Position numbers and translations under genes: made by a program. A stretch of 64,000 nt of DNA, from positions 412,501-476,500 of the forward strand of contig WPIO01000050.1 of NCBI GenBank assembly GCA_009760855.2, written 5' to 3'. Positions 11,307-23,778 of this stretch are shown here, piece after piece. Position 1 is the stretch's first letter. Each line of letters starts with the position of its first letter. This DNA comes from Cristatella mucedo. Taxonomy: Eukaryota > Bryozoa > Phylactolaemata > Cristatellidae. The notes under the pieces were generated by a model. The model was given only the letters and a program-made list of their open reading frames with translations, was not told the origin of the DNA and did not search any database.

Positions 11307-11357
11307 CGGCTCGCCAAAACCTGGGTAGACTACCCAGAACCAGGTTTTGGCGAGCCG
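11307..11357. repeat. Perfect 18-bp inverted repeat with nested palindrome
   Basis: CGGCTCGCCAAAACCTGG at 11307-11324 is the exact reverse complement of 11340-11357. Between them lies CTGGGTAGACTACCCAG (11321-11337), itself a perfect 8-bp-arm palindrome that overlaps the outer arm. Confidence 0.95.
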
Positions 11358-11821
11358 TTATAGCTTACAGCACCGCTCGGCAGTGGCTTAGGACGTGGCA
11401 GACGGTCTTGGCCTCGCTGCGGCAAAGGCGCGGCAGTTAGTGGCCGTAGTTCGCGGGTATGACCGGCAGCAGCACGTCCAGGGGCAGCACGTCCGGGCGA
11501 GCACGGTGAACGAGCCGCCAGGCCCGAAAGGACAGGCCAAGAAAGTGGCTTCGGGTCGCGATCCTGTCCGTGACAAAGCAGCGGCTGACCCTGCCGCGTG
11601 CGGGCAGGGCCGCTCAAACTCAGCCAGCCTAGCGAGCGCGAGCAGTTTTGAAAACGGCACATCGCCGCGAGAACGAGTGCTCCATCTCATCGGGGTCAGT
11701 CGAGACCACCAGGACGTCCGAGCCGGCCAGCGATATGCGACAGGAGAGATGCTTAGGGCATCGTCGCACATCCACCCACAGCGAGGCTGTGCCGATCCTG
11801 TTTCCAGAGCCGAAGGCGGCT

Positions 11822-11881
11822 GGGCTCAGTTTACGGCGAGCACTCCTTGTGGGCTCATTTACGGCGAGCACTCCTCGTCAG
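11822..11881. repeat. Tandem duplication of ~30 bp
   Basis: GGGCTCAGTTTACGGCGAGC is followed about 30 bp later by GGGCTCATTTACGGCGAGCA and the same CACTCCT. This is a local duplication inside the retroelement remnant. Confidence 0.85.
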
Positions 11882-12524
11882 ACGAAGACGTGCTGCCCAA
11901 GCTATATGAGGTCCGGTTTAGGCGGTCACGTGCGACACGTCGCATGCACACGTCAGGGGAGCACAACGTGGCGGCGGCAGGCCTGAGCGACTCGCAGGAT
12001 CGCAAAGCTGGTCGCGAAGCGCACGAGAGGAAGGCCTCCGGCTGGGTGTGCGGTGCGAATGGGAAGTGTGTCGAGCTGAAGTTCGGCAAGCCACACGAGC
12101 GGACTGGCAGAGCCCCTCAAGAGTCTTCTCTGCCGGAAGCAGGGCGGCCTTAGGCACAAGCCGGGCCAGGCAGAGGTAATTGAGTCGTGGCAGAAAGAAA
12201 GTCCATCGAAGGGCATCGAGCTTTTGTCGGGGGGGGGGGGGAGGCGACAAGGCCTGCAGTAAGCGATGGTCCCTATCAGGGGATGAGCTGCTGATGAGCC
12301 TGCTCAATCTAGGCCCTAAGCCGCCCGAGACCCTGTTCGATGGCTCAGACTCATTCTCGGGAATCAGTCGGCTGTGCAACAAGGAGGTGGAAACAGGCAC
12401 GGCCTTCGTGCACCGGCAGGCGACCTCGCAGCACTTCTCCGTATGTGTCCAGGTATGCACATATATATTTATTTATTTTATATATATATGATGTAGCTGG
12501 CCTAATATAGTGTAATATATAACA

Positions 12525-12908
12525 ATAATAATGCACTTGATAAAGCGCCCTCGGAGAACTCAATCTCTTTCTAGGCGCTTTACATTTGCTGCAAAGGGAA
12601 ACGCAATTGAATGGTGAGTAATATCATGCTTGATAAACAACATGAATAACATGGTTAGGGGTGACATGCACAGGGTCAGCATGCAATTGTGGTTAGTGGC
12701 AGCATGCACAGTGTCAGCACGCATAAGCACATCAAGGACGAATCACAGAGACCCACTAAATGCTGTCCTAAATAAGTGTTTTTAAGTTCTTTTTAAATGT
12801 GGTCAAGTAAGGGGATGTTCTGACGCAAGTCGGGAGGGAGTTCCAGGCTTTGGGAGCATACGACCTAAATGCATGGTCTTCAAAGGATTTGAGGTTTGCT
12901 CGAGGTAA
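12525..12908 (-). mobile_element. L2-A LINE 3' fragment
   Basis: (ATA)n, inverted terminal stem-loop, 3'UTR block (GGTTAGGGGTGACATGCAC) and the end of the coding region (CGGGAGGGAGTTCCAGGC). 5'-truncated at about 12908. Confidence 0.9.
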
Positions 12909-13127
12909 ATAATATGTATGTATATATAACATATTCGAATATGTTCTGAATCTACAAAGTCGAAAAGACCAAGGGGCTGCTACACTGCGGGTTTTGTTTG
13001 GAGTGTACTTACAGCTGAGGCGGCTTTCGGTGAGTATATGTTAACAAACAGGCTTCAGCTCACAACGCAAAGAGCAACAGATATATGGATAGAGAGAGAG
13101 AGAGAAAGAGAGAAAAAAATAAAAATA

Positions 13128-13267
13128 TAATTCATGTGTATCGCACCCCAAGAGAACTTAATCCCTATTCAGGCGCATCACGTATGCCTTGGGGCTGGAG
13201 CCCACGGCCTCAGCCAGACCTTGGTCGGGGTGAGCACCTTAACCGTTGGACCAAACCAGCTCGGCTT
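13128..13267 (-). mobile_element. SINE-A copy
   Basis: Inverted L2-type tail (CCAAGAGAACTTAATCCC) followed by the inverted tRNA-like head (GGCTGGAGCCCACGGCC, ACCTTAACCGTTGGACC). Confidence 0.85.
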
Positions 13268-13274
13268 TTTTCGC

Positions 13275-14580
<1,306 letters not shown>

Positions 14581-14581
14581 A

Positions 14582-14724
14582 ATTCATTTGTGTAGCGCCC
14601 TAAGAGAACTTAACATCTCTATATTTAGGAGCTTCACATATGCCACTGGGCTCGAGCCCACGACCTCGGCCAGACCTTGGTCGGCGCGAGCACCTTAACC
14701 GCTGGACCAAACCAGTGCGGCTCA
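14582..14724 (-). mobile_element. SINE-A copy
   Basis: Inverted tail (TAAGAGAACTTAACATCTC) and inverted head (GGGCTCGAGCCCACGACC, ACCTTAACCGCTGGACC). Confidence 0.88.
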
Positions 14725-15282
14725 ATTATATCGACTCTTTTATATTAAGTTATACGATGGAGGGAAATCCAAGAACATCGCGTTTAGTGTAGCAGTGCAC
14801 TCTGTCTAGGGAGTGACGGAGCCACCATAGACAGACGAGCAAGTCACGCTATTTAGAGGGGAAGCTTACCCACCTCACACGCCGGGCTGCGATTCATTGA
14901 CGAGAGGCGAGAAAGTTATCGGTCCAATAATAATATCATTTAATTAATTATTAATATTATTTATTAAAATAATGTATACTATTATAGATAATAGATGTAA
15001 TCATAAAATTATTAATTATATTATTTATATAATACTATTTATTATTTATCTGCCACTTATTCCTTTCGCTAGCAGTAAGAGTCGTGGCCTGACATTGTTG
15101 CCGTGAAATGCCGCTTATTTTTTTGCAAGAAAATTCTGACCGACACCAGACTCGCATGACATTTCGCTCGAAATTCGCGAGGCGCCAATGCGCCAAGGCG
15201 CGGTGGCCGAGCGTTAGAGAGAAAGCTTGACGATCGAGCGCCGACGCGATTTCACAATGTCACATCTCGTGCCGTCGTCTGC
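14725..15282. other. Unassigned sequence with AT-rich patch 14927-15055
   Basis: No gene recognised. About 130 bp of ATT/AAT-rich low-complexity sequence lies in the middle. Confidence 0.5.
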
Positions 15283-15362
15283 CACCGGGCTCGAGCCCAC
15301 GACCTCGGCCAGATTTTGGTCCCGAGGCGAGCACGTCGACCGCTGGGGGGGGGGGGGGGGGC
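15283..15362 (-). mobile_element. SINE-A head fragment plus poly-G
   Basis: GGGCTCGAGCCCACGACCTC and CCGAGGCGAGCACG match the inverted SINE-A head. The A-box end is replaced by a 17-base poly-G (about 15345-15361), and the tail is missing. Confidence 0.7.
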
Positions 15363-16237
15363 GCCAGCTGGTTGACCAAGAGACCATCGCCACCGAGTAC
15401 TTTCGCCGTCCATTGAGGAGAACTCCAACCCACGAGCTGCTCGAGGCTGCAGTTAGCCGGCGGAGGACGGGTGTAACGGAAGCGGCTACGACCGCAACCG
15501 CTGCGGCCCCGTGCGGTTGTAGAGGCCTCGGCGCGGCGCGGCGCGGCGCGGCGCGACGCGTTCAGTTGCAATGGGCGAGCCGCGACGCATTCGCCAAGCT
15601 AAAGGAAATCCTGTCAAATCCCCTAGCAGCGCATTCCAAACCACCCGCCCGTAGGGGGATTTGATCCTTTGAGGGCGCCGCGCGTGAGAAATTATTTCCA
15701 TTATCACGTTAATCCGCACCCAATGGACGCGAGCGGCAACCTTTGAGCGTGCGAGAAATCGGTTGCGGCAGTCGTCCGCTGACCGTCGCTTCTGCTGAAC
15801 CTCTCGGGGTCACGTGCCGCACACGGACGCTGTCAGTGGCAGAGAGGAACGTCGAGCCATCGAGCTCACCTCGGCGTTGGTTTCACGCATTTCAAACAAG
15901 GACGTCAATCCTGTCAGTTGGCGAAAATCCAGCTCGCTCTGGCTTGCATTTCTGATGCAGGCTTTCGCTGGTAGTGGCGTGCGCGCGCGCGCGCGCGCGC
16001 GGTGGTCGCACGCTGGAAGACTTCATCACACTCCAGCGCCGGGCACGCACTCTTCGCCTCCTCGAGCGGGAGGCGAAGAGCAGCCCTCGTGCAATAGCAC
16101 GGTCGGCTTCATTTCGCTCAATCCTTGGCCGACGGCGACATTTCGGCGGCGGCAGTGGCCATGGGACGCATGCCAGGGAGGGCAGGAAGCCAGCGCCGAC
16201 TCAGTCCGAGCGATTCGAATCTGTTGTTTGTGGGTTG
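15363..16237. other. Unassigned GC-rich sequence
   Basis: Contains (GGCGC)n at about 15529-15554 and (GC)n at 15981-16000. The open frames are compositional. No family recognised. Confidence 0.45.
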
Positions 16238-16430
16238 AAGGCCGTGATGGCACACTAGGTAAGGCGGGCTTTCACGGCCTCCGTCCCGAGGTCGTGGGTT
16301 CCATTCCTGCGGTGGGCGATCCTTTATCGCCGCTGCAAGCGGTGGTGATAGCCGTAAAGGCTCTTCTGTCGCTATACAAAAGAGGCTGTTTAATCAGCTA
16401 GGATTGATTTATATTTATTTAGGACACCGG
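16238..16430 (+). mobile_element. SINE-B copy
   Basis: TGATGGCACACTAGGTAAGG head, GTGGGTTCCATTCC box-B-like stretch, then TCGCCGCTGCAAGCGGTGG and AAAGGCTCTTCTGTCGCTAT, with the TTTAATCAGCTAG end. Confidence 0.85.
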
Positions 16431-16990
16431 AAGCCTATGCAATGAACCTCCTAAATAAATATAAGACTCGTGCTAGCCTTCATGACGTTTATGCACTATT
16501 GTATGCAGACCCCGAGGTGTAATCTGCAGACAAGCACCAGTGCGCTACGTAAAGGTAAGTTAATAAGATAGTACAGATATAACATTTAACATAATATCTA
16601 TACAAACGCAACAGAATCGGTGACGGCCGTCGAATCATCGGAGGCGGGGGCTCGCATTTCTGCAAACGCACCCAATTCGTTAAAGCATTTCGGGCGCGCG
16701 TCGAAGGGTGGCGGTAGCTCCGGTTGCCAAAGCATGCGGCAGTGCGATGCGATAACAAATTGGCCAGTAAATTGAGCGTGTCAGCCGGGCTCGCAGCAGG
16801 ATATCTGTGGGACGCGCGATCTCTGCGATTGCGACCTAAATATCTGGTACTACGACTAATTTGTAAATTTGGAAACGCTTCCGGCGGAAACTTACGCACG
16901 GATAGCGTAGCTTACTCAGCATTCCATGGCCCGTCCAATCGCTTGTAGGCGCGTCCAAACTATGCCGAAACCTCCAAAAAAAGTCGCGAC
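16431..16990. other. Unassigned sequence
   Basis: Open frames on both strands (about 70-135 codons) without recognisable domains. Confidence 0.45.
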
Positions 16991-16997
16991 TGTCTTT

Positions 16998-17007
16998 CCC
17001 TCACTCT

Positions 17008-17089
<82 letters not shown>

Positions 17090-17229
17090 GCCTCTCTCTC
17101 TCCCTGCCTCTCTCTCTCCCTCTTTCTCTCCCTCTCTCTCACTCCCTCAGCCTCTCTCTCCCTCTCTCTCTCTCTCCCTCTCTCCCTCTACCTCCCTCTC
17201 TCTCCCTCTCTTTCTCTCTTTTTCTCCGT

Positions 17230-17292
<63 letters not shown>
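16998..17292. repeat. (TC)n / (CCTCTC)n array
   Basis: Pure (TC)n blocks separated by CCCTCTCTC variants. Confidence 0.97.
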
Positions 17293-17369
17293 AGATTACG
17301 TGCCCCCTGTGTTTCCTCTGCTGCACTCTCGCCCACGTCACCAGCATCTTTATCAACCTTCTAATAGTA

Positions 17370-17405
17370 CTAATAATAAACTTGATAAAGCACCCTCAGA
17401 GAACT

Positions 17406-17469
<64 letters not shown>

Positions 17470-18190
17470 GCGCTTTACATTTGCTGCACAGGAAACGCGA
17501 TCGAATGGTGAGCGGTATGATGCTTGATAAACAACATGAATAACATGGTTAGGGGTGACATGCACAGGGTCAGCATGCAAGTGTGGTTAGTGGCAGCATG
17601 CACAGTGTTAGCACGCATAACTACACGAAGGTCGAATCACTGGGACTCACTAAATGTGGCGACAAATATGAGCGCTTTTAGTTTCTTTTTAAATGTGGTC
17701 AAGTCAAGGGATATCGTGATGCAAGTCGGGAGTGAGTTCCAGGCTTTGGGAGCATACGAACTAAAGGCACGGTCTCCAAAGAATTTAAGGTTTTTACGAG
17801 GTATTGGTAAACAGTTAGACTCCGAAAAGCGTGTGGTACGGGGCTTGGCTTGGTGGGGGAATTGATCTGAAAGATAGGCTGGAGCCAAAGAGTAAAGGCG
17901 CCTAAAGGTGAGCGACAAAACTTTGAAGTGGATTCGTTGCTTGACTGGTAGCCAGGGCAGGTCGGCGAGAAGTGGTACGATGTGGTAACTGCGAAACTCA
18001 CGACAGACAAGCCTAGCTGCGGAGTTTTGCACCAGCTGCAATCGCCTGATTGCACATGCCGGTAGACCAGCAAGCAGTGAGCTACAGAAGTCAAGACGAG
18101 ATGTCAACGGCTGAAAGCCTAGATTGAAATGTGATTGCCAGGCTGATTGCTTGAAAGCCCAGATTGTGCCTGGCAATCACATCGGCAAGA
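17370..18190 (-). mobile_element. L2-A LINE 3' fragment with expanded (TC)n in its terminal loop
   Basis: Inverted tail, 3'UTR and RT C-terminus (RLDFCSSLLAGLP, RAFSSYAPKAWNSLP on the minus strand). Between AACTTAAT and GGGCGCTTTAC the loop, normally about 10 bp, is replaced by roughly 60 bp of (TC)n (17408-17467). At about 18106 the RT sequence jumps to the LADVIARHNLGF region, which implies an internal deletion. Confidence 0.9.
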
Positions 18191-19394
18191 AGAAGGTCCT
18201 TGAGTCACCTAGGACTCACGAATTTAGAACTTTTTAAAACGCTTCATATTGAATTCCGAACGAGGCTTTGACATGACGAAAACATGCACGATGAGAGTGC
18301 GGGAAGCGCATCGCGTAATAAGATTAGGACGCGATCTATCTGGATGCTTCGGCCAAGAGGGTCGAGCCGAGTTTTCTCTCTATTTATTCCCCCTGTGGCG
18401 ACGTGAGGCGACCAAAAGCGGCCACCTTGTGCAGTGCGTACGCTCCGCGAAATAGCCGACGGCTGCGTTCTGGATTTGTCAGCAGAAGCCTTGTTCCTAA
18501 TTATACAAATCCTATCTACGTAACCATAATTCCGACACAGGCGGTTGGTGCAGCGGTGTCGCCGCTGCTGTTTCCCTTGAAGACTCTCGTCGGATAGTCT
18601 GACGGACGGACAAAGCGAGTAAATTATCTAGCCGCATTAAATGTAATGCGCCCACGTCCAGTGTCAATAGAGCGCGTCTGTAGCACTAACAACGGGTCCG
18701 TAACGAAAGCGGAGCGTCCGAGGACCTGCGAAGTCGCGGCAGTTACGCGAGAGATAGAGGACAGAAGAGCAGAGGAGAGAAGAGAGGACAGGACTGGGGA
18801 AGTGAGGAGAGGAGAGAGAGGACAGGGGAAGAGAGAACTGGAGAAAGCGCGGAGATGATAAAAAGAGAGAAGAGCAGAGAACGAGAGAGGACAGGAGAAG
18901 AGAGGAGAGGAGAGTCGGTGGATAAAAGAATGCCGTTGGACAGTATCACGCGAGCAGAGCTCGCGGGATACTGTTTCTGCGATCTGTTTGCAAATTTCAA
19001 ACGACTCTCGCGACATTAAGCGGTCACGCCGCGGCTGCTAGCGCCGAGGATGCGGCGAGGCAGGCCTCGGGAGTAGCTATTTAAATAAAGTCAGCGCAGC
19101 GGAATCGGCGTGACTCTCGTAGGAAAGGTGAGGCGAAGATTCTAGATCGTCATTCTCGACGAGCGCTAGGCACTTATACAATAGACGCTGATACACTGGC
19201 CAGTCCCCGTCTCGTTTCACGCACACGTGGCTTCCGGCGCCGCCGGAGCCGTTGCAGCGGCGTGCGTGTCTGCCTTATTGCCGCCGCTGAAAAGAAACGC
19301 CGCGGTCGGTGGGCTGAATTACACCGCATCCCACCTTCGGAATGAGGACTAAATGGTATTCCCAGGGGCCACTGTGGGAAGTTTCTCGAATAAT
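18191..19394. other. Unassigned sequence with purine tract
   Basis: No gene recognised. 18750-18920 is a degenerate AGAGGA/GGACAGG purine-rich tract whose minus-strand frames are S/L/P-rich artefacts. Confidence 0.5.
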
Positions 19395-19577
19395 TAAATA
19401 TTATTAGCTGATTTGACAGTATCATTCTTATAGAGGCCGTGGAGTCCGAGAGGCTCTCACCGCCCACCCCTTGCAGTTGGCACTACGGGATCGCCCGCCG
19501 CAGGATTCGAACCCGAGACTTCGGCCGTAAGGAGCGAGCACCTTACCTCCTGGGCTACCACGGTGTGTGCGCGTACG
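19395..19577 (-). mobile_element. SINE-B copy, diverged
   Basis: The minus strand has TAGCCCAGGAGG, fully matching the A-box consensus, and GGTTCGAATCC, matching the B box. The body ends in TGTCAAATCAGCTAATAAT like other SINE-B copies. It is more GC-rich in the middle than they are. Confidence 0.7.
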
Positions 19578-19804
19578 AGTTCGTGCGAATGAACAGACTA
19601 GTAGTAGGCTTTTGGCATTAATAGGTTCCCGGCACCTGGATGTCCGGCGTGGAGCGACCTTGCCTGGGATGAAGCACAAAGTTTCTTCACCATCATAATT
19701 TTCCAAACGACAACCGACAAACTAAGAGAGCTACTGAACGACTAAACTACGTAATTCCATCGCCACTACCTACTTACGAGGTGAGGAGTGCGACGACGAC
19801 ATGC

Positions 19805-19897
19805 GCACAGTGTCGCTTCCTTTGCAGCAGCCGGGAAGAGCCCAGTAAGAGGTGGAGCTCTCGGAGGGCGCGCCATATCAAGTGTATTATTCGTTCT
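19805..19897 (+). mobile_element. GC-shifted L2-A-like tail
   Basis: TTTGCAGCA, then AAGAG-TGGAGCTCTC, then GGAGGGCGC and ATATCAAGTGTATTATT align with the L2-A terminus, but about a quarter of positions are changed, mostly to G or C. Confidence 0.5.
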
Positions 19898-20385
19898 TTG
19901 GCTCCAGCCCGTCTCTCAGATCTACTCCCCCACCAGGCCAAGCATCGTACCACCCGCTCTTCGGAACCCGACAGTCTACAAATACCTCGTGCAAACCTCA
20001 AATCCTTTGGAGACCGTGCATTTAGTTCGTATGCTCCGAAAGCCCGGAACTCCCTCCCGACTTGCGTCAGAACATCCCCTGACTTGACCACATTTAAAAA
20101 GAACTTAAAAACACACCTATTTAAGACAGTATTTAGTGGGTTCCTGTGATTTGTCGTTCGTGTGCTTATGCGTGCTGACACTGTGCATGCAGCCATTAAC
20201 CAAATTTGCATGCTGACCCTGTGCATGTCACCCTTAACCATGTTATTCGTGTTGTTTGTTTATCAAGCATGATATTACTCACCATTCAATCGCGTTTCCC
20301 TTTGCAGCAAATGTAAAGCGCCTAGAAAGAGATTGAGTTCTCCGAGGGCGCTTTATCAAGTGCATTATTATTATTATTGTTATTG
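19898..20385 (+). mobile_element. L2-A LINE 3' fragment
   Basis: Plus-strand text DLLPHQAKHRTTRSSEPDSL, RAFSSYAPKARNSLP and TFKKNLKTHLFKTVFSG, then the 3'UTR, stem-loop and (ATT)n. 5'-truncated. Confidence 0.9.
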
Positions 20386-20795
20386 TTATAACGGGGTTTT
20401 CTCTGCTGCCTGATGTGTAAGCCACGAATATTTCGGCAACCCGATACACAGCACCGCTGTAGCATGCTGCATAGGATGGACTATCAACAGACTGGTTTTA
20501 TGGTATATTGCGAGCCTATGGTTTCATTGGTTTATGGGTTATATGGGATCATGGTTAAATGAGCTAATGTTTTTATAAGACCGAGTCATCACCGAGAAGG
20601 GGGAGCAGGCACGGGGGAAACAGGTCGGCGGGGAGAGCGGCGCTGTGCGGTGTAACGCTGCGAACGTTGACGAAATGCACACCAGTGTTGGAGCCCTCCC
20701 CCTCGGTGTCTGCATTTCGTCGTTTGTGTACCGGCGCGTGCTTGGTGTTAGCTTACAATGTCAAAACCAGTTGCCTAAAATAAAGTAGAGCAAGC
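20386..20795. other. Unassigned sequence with imperfect inverted repeat
   Basis: GACGAAATGCACACC near 20669 pairs imperfectly with GGTGTCTGCATTTCGTC near 20705-20721. Nothing else was recognised. Confidence 0.45.
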
Positions 20796-20938
20796 CGAGC
20801 TGGTTTGGCCCAGTGATTGAGGTGCTCGCCCCGACCGACCCAGGTCTGGCCGAGGTCTTGTGCTCGAGCACTGAGGTAAACGTGAAGCGCCTGAATGCAG
20901 ATCAAGTTCTCTCAGGATGCTATACAAATGAATTGCAT
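20796..20938 (+). mobile_element. SINE-A copy
   Basis: GAGCTGGTTTGGCCCAGTG head, a diverged B box (GTGCTCGAGCAC), and tail CAAGTTCTCTCAGGATGC with AAATGAATT. Confidence 0.82.
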
Positions 20939-21031
20939 TTTTATGTCAAGTTAGCCGCCCTGTCTATGATAATATGATTAAAGCGAGAAAGTACGTCACG
21001 CCGCAAGATGGAGCACTTGCACCAGGTGGCA

Positions 21032-21072
21032 GGATAATAATAATAATAAATTTGATTAAGCACCCTTAGACG
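21032..21072 (-). mobile_element. L2 tail scrap
   Basis: (ATA)n followed by TTTGATTAAGCACCCTTAGA, the inverted end of an L2-type tail. Confidence 0.5.
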
Positions 21073-23778
21073 CACTTTTGTCAAGCGGCAAGATGGCGTA
21101 GCGTTGCCTTCCGTGACGTAACTACTATTACTCAGTGAAGCGAGTCCGCAGGGGGCAAGCTGCTCGTGAAAGTACAATTTCCGTGCATCCTTTAAGTGCG
21201 ATGTGGATGTTCGTTTTACTGGCCTGCAATCGCCGGCTGTCTTCAAAATAGTGAGGATAGTCCAACTAGGATTGTGTTATTGCTGTGCTTAGTGTATGGG
21301 CCGATGGCGTTTATGGCCGCTGGTTTATGAGCCGTCTAGGTTTGTTGGTAAATGGTTTTATGATGGTGAGTCACACTGCCTGCGCAGGTCAAGCAGTGTG
21401 AAGCAGGAAGAAGTGAAAGCGGAGGTCACGTGGTACGTGCTGGAGGAATGGACGAGTGAAGAAGGCCCCCTCCGCGTAGGCGTTTCGTTGCTTGTGCGTG
21501 CCGTCGCGTAATGCCGAAAGACCGTCAGCAAGCGGCAGACTGCGGAATCCTCTCAGGGCTTCTGAATGTATTTCTCTGAGAATGTCTAGTTAAGCTCTTC
21601 CGAATGCTCCGCGAGCCGTCAAACTTTGGCCATCAAACCTCGGGCAAAGGTCATTGCAGGTCATTGCAGTACCTACTGCCTGCCCTGCACTCCCTGCGAC
21701 TGCCCGCCACTGGTAGTCGACTGGTAACGGAGAGCTGGAACGATTGAGCGCTAAATCGGAGCAGGAACTCGCCGTAAGTTTGCGCGTGCCAGCGAAATCT
21801 GCAGCGGCGCATGAGGTGGGTCCTCCGGGATCTCACCGCACAGCGGGAAGCGCTTGCACGCTCGTCGGGGAGAGTCAATATTCTAAGGGTGAAACTTTTG
21901 CCCGATTGGGTACGCCTGACGCATTGACGCAGCCAAATACTTCATGCGCAGGTCGGTGCGCATTCTAGCCAACTGCTAGTAATAGAAGCCTCGTATGGCT
22001 GCCCGGCGCCAAAATTCGAGTTGGCTGCCCAGTCTATATACATAAATAAAGTATGCTTTCGGCTGATATAGTACGGCTGTATATGCCCATGGCAGTCAAT
22101 TACCCAATTGTATAATGGTTTAATCAATTTTTCGGAATTATAAAAGGATTGACGGATGCATACGCATGCTTGCAGCTAGAGGCATTCTGATGAGTTGAGC
22201 AATCCGCTAAATTGCGTAGCTCGAGTCCGCATTCGAATCGCATCGAATCAATCCGCGCGTTGCCACCTCCTCCTCCAGGGATCGACGGGACGAGCTGGAG
22301 GTTCGAGATTCGTGCGAAACCGAATGGAGATGGCGGGAAATGATGGCCGGATATGATGGCAGGAGAAAAGGCGGGAAAAGAGCTCAACTTGTGTAGCCGA
22401 AGCGCCAGCTGCTCCGATGCTGAGTTGTACGCTCAGGCGCAAGACGTACGTACGGCGATTGCAGGCGATCGCGGAACTCTGTCGGCCGAAGACGCGCCCA
22501 CCGCTGCCAGTCCTACACGAATGGCGGGACGACGGCGGCGGCGGCGGCCCGCAGAGGTCTCCAGTGCGACAGCTAAGCGATTCTAAGCGGACTCGAGCTA
22601 CGCAACCACTAGTTTGCTCATGACTGCTGTGTCGGCGCTATCCTCGCTGTTTTCGCTATCCTCGCTAAGCTTCAGGAAGCTTCAGTCGCTATCCGAGCGC
22701 CGTCGCTCCAGAAGGCAAGAGAACTAAGTGGGATGCTTAGCAAGGCTCGAAGGGTCGAAGGTCGAAGTGCAGAGCGTCGTCACTGTACATAAAAACGAAA
22801 GCAAACCTTTCGCCTTCGTCGGCGACGGCGTATGCCGTATAGGGGTCAGCGTAGATAGTGAAAAGAAAGGCGCCCAAAGCCGCGTTTGCTGCACACTGTC
22901 CGTCTTGCATCCTGCGTCATCATTACGTCATCATTACGCGCAAGCGTAGTCTCATAACAAGTCTCATAACGTCTCGCTCCATCTGCGTCCTGCTTGCTCA
23001 CTTGTCCCCCTTAAGTCGTCATTCAATAGCCGCGTGGGGAGTTTACACGGCCAGCTTTCCTTTCGCCTTGCATCCTACTATGCTCCGCCCCAAAGTGGTC
23101 GGGTTGGGGAAATCGATATCGCTTTGAACGCAGGCAATGGCCCTCAGCTGCGATGCACCTCCGGATGAATTTAACGAGGCACGAGATTCCACGAGATCGC
23201 CTTTCTCGCCTGCAGCCTCAAGACCCGATTACTGGACGAAGAGCTCGCGGAGACTCACGAGCATCGGGGACGCATCTCGCGGGCGGAACGCATCGACGAT
23301 CTCGGCGCTCAGCCAGCCACAGCGACCAGTAAAGGGATGAGGAAGGCGTGCCGCTGACCTCCGAGCTTTGATCTCCGACGGTGACTACAATTGTTGTTCG
23401 TCTGTCCAGTCTTTCGGCACGGGCGGTGTCAGTGCGAAGAAGTAGAACCTCGACCGTGCGCAGCTTTTCAGCCTCCGCCCATTCTCCCTTAAGATTTGGA
23501 CCGCCCCGCCCCCAAGTTTGATATTGTGAGCGCCCAAAGGCTGAAGCAAAGCCGAGTCAAAGCCGAGTCATCAACGGAAGCAAGGCGGACGCTGCAATCA
23601 CGGATTGAGACCGAACGCCGAGGTGCTCCCCACATGCTTTAAAAGGCTCTCCCGATAACCAACGCCCGTTTGCATCGACGCTAGCATGTCTCACCCAGAA
23701 AGTACCTAGTCCAGTGTAGAACTGAGCAGCTGCAATGCCCGGCGATTATGAAAAATGAGCTTGAAAGCTGAGCCTCAA
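21073..23778. other. Unassigned sequence, 2.7 kb
   Basis: No gene, repeat family or splice-consistent exon recognised. Open frames are 60-90 codons and overlap on both strands. This is the longest stretch in the window without an assignable feature. Confidence 0.5.

Larger units (their letters stand above)
10855..12220 (-). mobile_element. Degenerate RLE-type (R2-like) non-LTR retrotransposon, 3' part
   Basis: Minus-strand frames contain the C-terminal region of a LINE with a restriction-like endonuclease. Near 12.2 kb is the thumb-region text LDALRWTFFLPRLNYL. Near 12.0 kb follow HPAGGLPLVRFATSFAILRV and then, from 11.24 kb down, an endonuclease-like block: DDLVIENGTDEVIVDVAVPF, AAREKIDTYEHIA and, after a frame change, LGGLWPDNEAWHVDLGIS with ASRRLCVSYDISGS. 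Several frameshifts and stops separate these pieces. GC content is high relative to neighbours. Family knowledge: the endonuclease of R2/R4/NeSL-type elements follows the RT and carries a PD..D/K core; here the aspartates are partly visible. The exact clade is not determined. Confidence 0.65.

Noticed and set aside
10733-11440. 235-codon plus-strand frame after (GT)n
   Set aside because: It starts in the microsatellite and runs antisense to the RLE-type retroelement, whose protein-like text is on the minus strand.
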